In this document: piece after piece, positions 58,072-64,000 of the stretch
Position numbering within the stretch: the stretch's first letter is position 1
How the letters are laid out: every line of letters starts with the position of its first letter
NCBI GenBank assembly: GCA_947474595.1
Contig: CANJIV010000004.1
Coordinates: forward strand, 84,732 to 148,731
Source: Solirubrobacterales bacterium
GTDB taxonomy: Bacteria; Actinomycetota; Thermoleophilia; Solirubrobacterales; Solirubrobacteraceae
Direction of reading: 5' to 3'
Length of the DNA: 64,000 nt
The notes under the pieces: model-generated
The model's database searches: none
Told to the model about the DNA's origin: nothing
What the model saw: only the letters and a program-made list of their open reading frames with translations
Translations under genes and position numbers: made by a program

Positions 58072-59388
58072 GTGACACGCAACCTGTTCGGCACCGACGG
58101 CGTCCGTGGTGTTGCTGGCGAGGTCGTAACGGCTGAGCTCGCTATGGGCCTAGCGCGAGCGGCTACCAGCCTCTGCGAGAGCGGCCGTCCGCGTGTTCTG
58201 GTGATCCGCGACACCCGCGAATCAGGAGAGATGCTGGAAGCCGCGATCGCCGCCGGAGTGGCTGCGCAGGGTGGTGAGGCCCTGCTAGGGGGCGTCTTGC
58301 CAACTCCCGCGGCCCCTCTTCTGCTCTCACGCTACGGCTTTGACCTCGCTGTGGTGCTCTCGGCCTCCCACAATCCCTTCTACGACAACGGCATTAAGTT
58401 CTTCGGTGCCGACGGCGACAAGCTCTCCGACGCTACCGAGGCCTTGATCGAGGGCCAGCTAGCCGCTGGTCCCTCTCAGCAGCGCGAAATCGGACGAATC
58501 AGTGACCTCCACGGCGGCCTAGAGGACTATTTGCGCGAGCTTCACGAGCGCTTTGGCGACCTTGACCTCAGCGGCAAACGCGTCCTCTTGGACTGTGCCA
58601 ACGGTGCGACATACCTCGCTGGGCCAGCGATCTTCAAGCGCCTTGGCGCCACCGTGGAGACAATCGCCGACAGCCCCGACGGGCGCAATATCAACGACAA
58701 CTGTGGCTCTACCCACATTGAAACTCTCGCCGCCGGGGTGATCGCGGGCGGCCATGACATCGGCTTTGCCTTCGACGGCGACGGCGACCGCCTACTTGCA
58801 GTTGATCGCACTGGAGCAGTCGTAGACGGCGACGAGCTCCTAGCCTTGGCTGCCGTACACCTAAATAGATCTGGACGTCTGAGCGGCGGCGGCGTCGCGG
58901 TTACCGTGATGACCAACTTCGGCTTCCATAAGGCTATGGCCGAGGCCGACATTGAAGTCGCCACAACTCAGGTCGGTGACCGCTATGTGCTTGAGGCGCT
59001 ACGCGAGCGCGGCTGGACGCTTGGCGGCGAGCAGTCGGGCCACATCATCGAACTTGGCTTTGCCCCATCGGGTGATGGCATAGCTAGCGCGCTGCTCACA
59101 CTTGAAGCCCTAGCCGGCGGCGACCTAGCAAGCCGAGGAGGGATGCAAAAGCTGCCTCAACGGCTAGTTAATGTTCGCGTTAGTGATCTCGGCGCACTCG
59201 CGCAAGATCTAGTTGTTGAGCAAGCCATCTCGGAGGAGTCTCTTGCACTCCAAGGGCGCGGCCGCGTTTTGATCCGGCCTAGCGGTACAGAGCCGCTCGT
59301 GCGCGTCATGGTTGAGGCTCCTACAGAGGAAGAGACCGACGCTGTCTGCGAACGCCTCGTGGCGATCGTGGAGTCACGGCTAGGTTAA
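58072..59388 (+). CDS. glmM: phosphoglucosamine mutase
   Basis: 438 residues from GTG 58072 (VTRNLFGTDGVRGVAG); the longer open frame upstream overlaps rpsI and is unlikely. VVLSASHNPFYDNGIKFFG holds the phosphoserine, FAFDGDGDRLLAVD the Mg site, GGEQSGHII the sugar loop and IRPSGTEPLVRVMVE the phosphate loop. It converts GlcN-6-P to GlcN-1-P for UDP-GlcNAc. The next gene glmS makes its substrate. Confidence 0.96.
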   Translation: MTRNLFGTDGVRGVAGEVVTAELAMGLARAATSLCESGRPRVLVIRDTRESGEMLEAAIAAGVAAQGGEALLGGVLPTPAAPLLLSRYGFDLAVVLSASHNPFYDNGIKFFGADGDKLSDATEALIEGQLAAGPSQQREIGRISDLHGGLEDYLRELHERFGDLDLSGKRVLLDCANGATYLAGPAIFKRLGATVETIADSPDGRNINDNCGSTHIETLAAGVIAGGHDIGFAFDGDGDRLLAVDRTGAVVDGDELLALAAVHLNRSGRLSGGGVAVTVMTNFGFHKAMAEADIEVATTQVGDRYVLEALRERGWTLGGEQSGHIIELGFAPSGDGIASALLTLEALAGGDLASRGGMQKLPQRLVNVRVSDLGALAQDLVVEQAISEESLALQGRGRVLIRPSGTEPLVRVMVEAPTEEETDAVCERLVAIVESRLG

Positions 59389-59438
59389 TCAGCCAGCCTA
59401 GATAGGTCCGCGACAACCGCGCCGGGCCTCGGCCCAGC

Positions 59439-59491
59439 TAGAATCATTGACTCCGTCCGCATCCGCGAAACGGGGGCACCGCCGTTCGCGG
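59439..59491 (+). promoter_or_regulatory. glmS promoter and leader hairpin
   Basis: TAGAAT (59439-59444) predicts a start near 59451. The roughly 70-base leader contains CCGCGAA (59463-59469) paired with TTCGCGG (59485-59491). AGGAG precedes ATG 59521. Not a glmS ribozyme by any motif I can see. Confidence 0.42.
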
Positions 59492-59520
59492 GCCTCATCG
59501 GTCATCAGGAGATACGCCTT

Positions 59521-61389
59521 ATGTGTGGCATCGTCGGCTACATCGGAAGTCGGCCAGTGCAGGAACTCCTGCTCTGCGGGCTCGAAAAACTTGAATACCG
59601 TGGCTACGACAGCGCTGGCATCTCGATGGTTAACCAGGGAGAGGTCGACTCCGTACGTGCAGTGGGGAACCTAAGTGCGCTGCGTGCGGCGATCGATGCT
59701 CGCTCTCAAGGCGACGGCGAGCAGTCGTTTGCCACGACACCTGAAGCAGCAACGATCGGGATCGGCCACACCCGCTGGGCCACCCACGGCCGCGTCAATG
59801 AAGAGAACGCTCACCCCCACTACGACAACGCTGACCGCGTGCACATCGTTCTAAATGGCATCGTCGAGAACTACGTATCGCTGCGTGATCGGCTCAGAGA
59901 CGAAGGCTCCGTATTCACCTCAGAGACAGATGCCGAAGTTGTCGCGCATCTAGTTTCGGCCCACAACAAGGGCGACCTACGTGAAGCCGTTCGAGCTGCA
60001 TACAGCGAACTTAAAGGCCACTACGCCTTCGTCGCCATCAGCGCCGACCAACCCGACGTCATGGTCGGAGCACGCAAAGAGTGCCCGCTGATCGTCGGAC
60101 GCGGCGACGGTGAGCAGTTCCTCGCCTCTGCAATTCCAGCCTTCCTCAACGAAACGCGCAAAGTGCAGTTCATTGAGAACGGTGAGATTGTCATCCTGAC
60201 TCGTGATGGAGTCGAGTTCATGGATGGCGATGGAGTGGCCATCGAGCGTGAGATAGTCGAGATCGACTGGGATGAAGAGACCGCCGAGAAGGGTGGGTAT
60301 GAGACCTTCATGCTCAAGGAGATCAACGAGCAGGCCGACGCCCTCGCCGACACCGTCGCCGATCGCACGGCCCGAGGCGACGGAGTCGACCTCGGCGACC
60401 TCGGCGCGATTGACGACGAAGTGCTGCGGACGGCTAAGCGCGTGATCATCGTCGCCTGCGGCACCTCGCACCACGCTGGCCTTGTCGGGCGCTATGCGAT
60501 CGAGGAGTGGGCGCGCGTACCTGTTGAGATTGACCATGCCAGCGAATACCGCTACCGCAACCCCGTCGTGGGTCCAGGTGACCTCGTCGTCGGGATCACG
60601 CAATCGGGCGAGACGGCCGACACGCTGGCCGCAATGCGCCTAGCCCGTGACCGTGGCGCAACCGTTCTGGCCGTGACCAACATGATGGGCTCCCAAGCCA
60701 CGCGGGATGCTGACGGCACACTCTTCACACGAGCAGGACTTGAGATCGGCGTGGCAGCAACTAAGACCTTCGTCTGCCAAGTGGCCGTGATGTACCTACT
60801 GGGCCTACGCATGGCTGAACTACGCGGCACACTCACGCCGGAGCGGCTAGCCGAGCTAGTCACTGGGATCAAACACTTCCCCCACCTAGTTGACGAGCTA
60901 CTTCAATCAGCAGAGGCCGACTCACTTGTCGTCGCAGAGGAGTTCTGGGAAGAGAACTTCTTCCTCTACCTCGGCCGTCACGTTGGGATGCCCGTAGCTC
61001 TGGAGGGCGCGCTCAAGCTCAAAGAGATCTCCTACATTGCAACCGACGCCTACGCCGCTGGGGAGATGAAACACGGCCCAATCGCCTTACTTGACGAGCG
61101 CACTCCGGTGGTCGTCATCTGCACCGAGTCACCGGTACTGGACAAGGTGATCTCCAACGTCCAAGAGGTGCGTGCACGCGGCGCGCACGTTATAGCCGTG
61201 GCAACGGTTGGCAATACCGAGATCGGCGAGCACGCTGACGTCGTTCTCTGGGTGCCTGCAACCGACTGGATGCTCCAGCCACTACTGGCCGTGATTCCCC
61301 TCCAACTGCTGGCCTACCACATCGCTGTTAAGCGCGGACTGAACGTTGATCAGCCACGCAACCTCGCAAAGACCGTCACGGTTGAGTGA
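59521..61389 (+). CDS. glmS: glutamine-fructose-6-phosphate aminotransferase (isomerising)
   Basis: 622 residues. MCGIVGYIGSRPVQELLLCG has Cys2 as the glutaminase nucleophile; GIGHTRWATHGRVNEENAHP is the glutamine loop; two SIS domains follow with VACGTSHHAGLVGRYAIEEW and GITQSGETADTLAAMRLARD; the end DQPRNLAKTVTVE has the catalytic C-tail. It makes glucosamine-6-P, the first step of amino-sugar synthesis. Confidence 0.98.
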   Translation: MCGIVGYIGSRPVQELLLCGLEKLEYRGYDSAGISMVNQGEVDSVRAVGNLSALRAAIDARSQGDGEQSFATTPEAATIGIGHTRWATHGRVNEENAHPHYDNADRVHIVLNGIVENYVSLRDRLRDEGSVFTSETDAEVVAHLVSAHNKGDLREAVRAAYSELKGHYAFVAISADQPDVMVGARKECPLIVGRGDGEQFLASAIPAFLNETRKVQFIENGEIVILTRDGVEFMDGDGVAIEREIVEIDWDEETAEKGGYETFMLKEINEQADALADTVADRTARGDGVDLGDLGAIDDEVLRTAKRVIIVACGTSHHAGLVGRYAIEEWARVPVEIDHASEYRYRNPVVGPGDLVVGITQSGETADTLAAMRLARDRGATVLAVTNMMGSQATRDADGTLFTRAGLEIGVAATKTFVCQVAVMYLLGLRMAELRGTLTPERLAELVTGIKHFPHLVDELLQSAEADSLVVAEEFWEENFFLYLGRHVGMPVALEGALKLKEISYIATDAYAAGEMKHGPIALLDERTPVVVICTESPVLDKVISNVQEVRARGAHVIAVATVGNTEIGEHADVVLWVPATDWMLQPLLAVIPLQLLAYHIAVKRGLNVDQPRNLAKTVTVE

Positions 61390-61408
61390 GGTCGGACCTG
61401 TGCGGCGG

Positions 61409-61414
61409 TAGCAT
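61409..61414 (+). promoter_or_regulatory. leaderless -10 for acpS operon
   Basis: TAGCAT followed by exactly six bases and ATG 61421, inside the 31-bp gap after glmS. Confidence 0.5.
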
Positions 61415-61420
61415 CGACCA

Positions 61421-61783
61421 ATGGCTCCCACCCGTATAGGCATCGATTTGCTCGAGATTGAACGCCTCGAAGGTGCTTTGGCGCGCCGACCTGGGCTCGC
61501 GCTGAGGCTCTTCACAGCCTCCGAGCGCAGCTACGCGCAGGGCCGTCCGCGACCCGCCCAGCATCTTGCGGCGCGTTTCTGTGCCAAGGAGGCAGTGGCC
61601 AAAGCTTTGGGCTTAGATGCATGGAGCTGGCAGGACGTCGAGGTCGTCCATGGGCCGACCGGCGCCCCCGAGGTCAAATTGGGCGGTGCAGCCGCTCGCC
61701 GTGCCAACGAGCTTGACGTCGAAGTGACGATCTCACTAACCCACACGCGACTCACTGCTGGCGCAGTTGCGGTGGCGTCGTGA
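61421..61783 (+). CDS. acpS: holo-[acyl-carrier-protein] synthase
   Basis: 120 residues, trimeric AcpS type. RIGIDLLEIERLEGALAR (Asp8-like metal ligand) and AARFCAKEAVAKALGLDAWS (Glu ligand and Lys) are the two signatures. It transfers 4'-phosphopantetheine from CoA to ACP. GTGA overlap with the NAD(P)HX repair gene. The same order is found across actinobacteria. Confidence 0.95.
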   Translation: MAPTRIGIDLLEIERLEGALARRPGLALRLFTASERSYAQGRPRPAQHLAARFCAKEAVAKALGLDAWSWQDVEVVHGPTGAPEVKLGGAAARRANELDVEVTISLTHTRLTAGAVAVAS

Positions 61784-63294
61784 GCCTCCCTAACTGGCTT
61801 ACCGCTTTGCCAGACGCCACCCAGATGCGCGCAACCGACAGTTGGGCGATCACGACCCGTGGGGTCGCTTCACTGGATCTAATGGAACGCGCCGGGGCAG
61901 GCCTAGCCGCTCTAACCGCCGAGCTCGTGCCGTCGGGGCGCATCGTCGTGGTCTGCGGAGGTGGAAATAATGGTGGTGATGGGATCGTCGCTGCGCGACT
62001 GCTGCGAGCCGCCGGTCGCGAGGTTGATGTGCTGTTGACCTGCCCTGTCGAAGAGTTGAGCGGTGACCCTGGTGTCAACCTGTCCAGACTCACCGGCCCG
62101 CCGGTAGCGCCTTGGGTCTCCTCGGCAGCGCTAGAGGGTGCAGCTGGAGTCATAGACGCAGTCTTGGGGACCGGCTTTAGTGGCCCGCCACGAGAGCCCG
62201 CCCTTGGTGCGATCCGGGCAATCAACGGCTGCTCAGCCGTGGTCGTCTGTGCCGATGTCCCTAGTGGTGTTGACGCTTCGACGGGAGAAGTGGCACAGGA
62301 GGCCGTGCGCGCAACCGCAACCGCAACCTTCCACGCCGCCAAGCCGGGGCTGTGGATATATCCCGGCAAGGCTCATGCCGGCACCGTTCGGGTGATCGAG
62401 ATCGGAATCCCAGACGGCGCGCCCGGTGACGCCAACGCCGGCCTACTCAACAAGACCGTTCTCGACCTGATCCCGCGTCGCTCAAGCAGCTCTACGAAAT
62501 TCAGCGAAGGCTCTCTGATGGTGGTTGGAGGCTCCTCTGGTCTCACGGGAGCACCGTTGATGGTGGTCGCCGCTGCCCAGCGCACGGGCGCCGGATATGT
62601 CACAGCGGCCGTACCACAGTCACTGGCGCCGATCTTCGCTGCTCGCCTTCTTGAGGCGATGTCGCGTGTACTTCCTGATGCTGCGGGTGGGTTCACTCCC
62701 GATGGCGTAGCGCCACTCACGCGTATGGCAGAAGAGGTCGACGCAGTCGTGCTCGGGCCCGGCATAGGTCGCAGTAACGGTGCCAGCCAGTTTGCCCGCG
62801 GCGCCGCTAGCGCAGTGCCAGCGCCGATGGTCCTCGATGCCGATGGCTTAAATGCCCACGCTGGACGCCTCGAGCTGATCGCCGATCGTGACTGGCCAAC
62901 CGTGCTTACGCCTCACGCTGGAGAGCTTGCGCGCCTGCTCGCGATCACCCCAGCAGAGGTCCAAGCAAAGCGTCTAGCGCACGTCCGCGCGGCCGCGGCA
63001 GCGGCAGATGCGGTGGTGCTGCTCAAAGGCGACGACACCCTGATCGCAAGCCCCAACGGTCGCGTCGCGATTAGCGCCAGCGGCACCCCGGCCCTAGCAA
63101 CTGCTGGCTCCGGTGACGTCTTATCCGGAGTGATCGGAGCGCTACTGGCGAAGGGTATGGCACCATTTGCCGCGGCCTGCGCAGGCGCTGTACTCCACGC
63201 CGAGGCTGGCCGCATAGCCGGCGAGGAGCACGGCGTGGACTCGGTAATCGCCAGCGATGTGATCGCTGCGCTAGGCGCCGCGCGCCGGCGATGA
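61780..63294 (+). CDS. nnr: bifunctional NAD(P)HX epimerase / ADP-dependent dehydratase
   Basis: 504 residues combining NnrE and NnrD. The N-terminal YjeF_N domain (1-210) has VVCGGGNNGGDGIVAARLLR and CADVPSGVDASTGEV; the C-terminal kinase-like dehydratase (about 220-504) has TPHAGELARLLAITPAEVQ, LLKGDDTLIASPNGRVAISA and ATAGSGDVLSGVIGALLAKG. It repairs hydrated NADH/NADPH. GTG overlaps acpS; alr overlaps its stop. Confidence 0.95.
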   Translation: MSLPNWLTALPDATQMRATDSWAITTRGVASLDLMERAGAGLAALTAELVPSGRIVVVCGGGNNGGDGIVAARLLRAAGREVDVLLTCPVEELSGDPGVNLSRLTGPPVAPWVSSAALEGAAGVIDAVLGTGFSGPPREPALGAIRAINGCSAVVVCADVPSGVDASTGEVAQEAVRATATATFHAAKPGLWIYPGKAHAGTVRVIEIGIPDGAPGDANAGLLNKTVLDLIPRRSSSSTKFSEGSLMVVGGSSGLTGAPLMVVAAAQRTGAGYVTAAVPQSLAPIFAARLLEAMSRVLPDAAGGFTPDGVAPLTRMAEEVDAVVLGPGIGRSNGASQFARGAASAVPAPMVLDADGLNAHAGRLELIADRDWPTVLTPHAGELARLLAITPAEVQAKRLAHVRAAAAAADAVVLLKGDDTLIASPNGRVAISASGTPALATAGSGDVLSGVIGALLAKGMAPFAAACAGAVLHAEAGRIAGEEHGVDSVIASDVIAALGAARRR

Positions 63295-64000
63295 GCACCC
63301 TGGCAACCGCCACCGTAGACCTTGTCGCCTTTAGCGATAACGTCGCGACAGTTCAGCGCTGCCTCACGGGTGGAGCCCAACTTTGCGCGGTGGTTAAGGC
63401 CAACGCCTACGGACACCAAACGCTGCCTTGCGCCAAGGCGGCCTTGGCCGCCGGAGCAACCTGGCTGGCTGTCAGCAGTGCCGCTGAAGCCGCCTATCTC
63501 CGTTCCAACGGGATAGCCGCCCCGATTCTCGTGATGGGCGCCATTAGCGCAGAAGAGCTCACCATAGCCTTAGAGGCACAAGCCGATGTTGTGGCATGGA
63601 GCGAGCCGTTCGTGGAGGCGATTGCACGCACCGGACTCCCGGCCAGAGTCCATCTCAAATTTGACTCCGGGATGGGTCGCTTTGGCACGCGAGACGCCCA
63701 AGAGTTAGCTCGGGTAGCGGCGGCGGTCACCGCGACTGCCGAACTCGAACTGGTCGCAGTCATGACCCACTTCGCCACTGCCGATGACCTCGAAGACCCC
63801 TTCTTCTCAGAACAGCTCACCCGCTTTACTCGGCTCGCTAAAGAGCTGAAAGCTTCCTACCCAGAGATCTTCTTACATGCTGCAAACAGCGCGGCCACAC
63901 TGCGGCAACCTGACTCCCACTTTGACATGGTGCGCTGCGGTATCGCTCTCTATGGAATGGATCCCTACGGCAAGGATCCCTACGCTCACAAACTTAAGCC
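63291..64000 (+). CDS. alr: alanine racemase, N-terminal part
   Basis: The first 236 residues; the gene runs off the window. LCAVVKANAYGHQTLPCAKA has the PLP-binding Lys (about 37), VHLKFDSGMGRFG the PLP phosphate/Arg region and FDMVRCGIALYGMDP the barrel end. ATG overlaps the nnr stop (ATGA). It supplies D-alanine for peptidoglycan. The second domain with the catalytic Tyr is outside the window. Confidence 0.95.
   Translation, partial: MSTLATATVDLVAFSDNVATVQRCLTGGAQLCAVVKANAYGHQTLPCAKAALAAGATWLAVSSAAEAAYLRSNGIAAPILVMGAISAEELTIALEAQADVVAWSEPFVEAIARTGLPARVHLKFDSGMGRFGTRDAQELARVAAAVTATAELELVAVMTHFATADDLEDPFFSEQLTRFTRLAKELKASYPEIFLHAANSAATLRQPDSHFDMVRCGIALYGMDPYGKDPYAHKLK

Noticed and set aside
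59439..59520. glmS ribozyme
   Set aside because: Leader is about 70 bases, too short, and no conserved core is visible; the ribozyme is known mainly from Firmicutes.
1..64000. tRNA, rRNA, insertion sequences, integrases, prophage genes
   Set aside because: None recognised on either strand while reading the gaps and genes; covariance-model and IS searches could not be run.

Overview
The window looks like a chromosomal segment of a moderately GC-rich actinobacterium (Actinomycetota), possibly of the Thermoleophilia/Solirubrobacterales type. The evidence is the block rplM-rpsI-glmM-glmS-acpS-nnrE/D-alr, a GuaB3-type IMP dehydrogenase relative next to guaA, a DsbA-VKOR pair, many F420/LLM-type oxidoreductases, a mycofactocin-type SDR, and several leaderless promoters (TANNNT placed exactly six bases before ATG or GTG). 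The taxon is an inference from gene content. I saw no rRNA, tRNA, IS element, prophage or CRISPR array.

Positions 1-36000 form a large catabolic region. It holds five LLM flavin-dependent oxidoreductases, four SDRs, two KstD-like flavoprotein dehydrogenases, two acyl-CoA ligases, two acyl-CoA dehydrogenases, three enoyl-CoA hydratases, two pairs of IpdA/IpdB-like CoA-transferase-fold proteins, a split coenzyme-B12 acyl-CoA mutase with an epimerase-like VOC protein, two SnoaL-like proteins, and two adjacent TetR regulators. It also carries a full lower meta-cleavage pathway: extradiol dioxygenase, C-C hydrolase, hydratase, aldolase, acylating aldehyde dehydrogenase, plus a GST. Together this suggests breakdown of a polycyclic or alicyclic compound, steroid- or terpenoid-like, through an aromatic ring and CoA-thioester ring opening. 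The substrate cannot be read from the sequence. An upstream hydroxylase pair (HsaAB or KshAB type) and a thiolase are absent from the window.

A short palindrome, CTGACGTCAG or a close variant, lies in promoter regions at 11604, 19805, 24294, 27424 and 35440, with a related 26-bp inverted repeat at 25562. In several cases it sits on top of divergent -10 elements a few bases from the start codon. It links the ring-opening, mutase, acyl-CoA dehydrogenase/TetR, KstD-like and meta-cleavage units into what looks like one local regulon.

Positions 36000-64000 are mostly housekeeping: nadB, a histone-deacetylase-like amidohydrolase, a zinc-ribbon/SPOR protein, a Flp-like small membrane protein, murI-rph-rdgB-CDF, a roadblock-like pair, HU, LysM protein/D,D-carboxypeptidase/PfkB kinase, a zinc ABC transporter with a fused permease-binding protein, DsbA-VKOR, guaB3-guaA behind a structured leader, an M23 peptidase, rplM and an rpsI with a long repetitive N-terminal extension, then the glmM-glmS-acpS-nnr-alr cell-wall block, which is cut by the window end.
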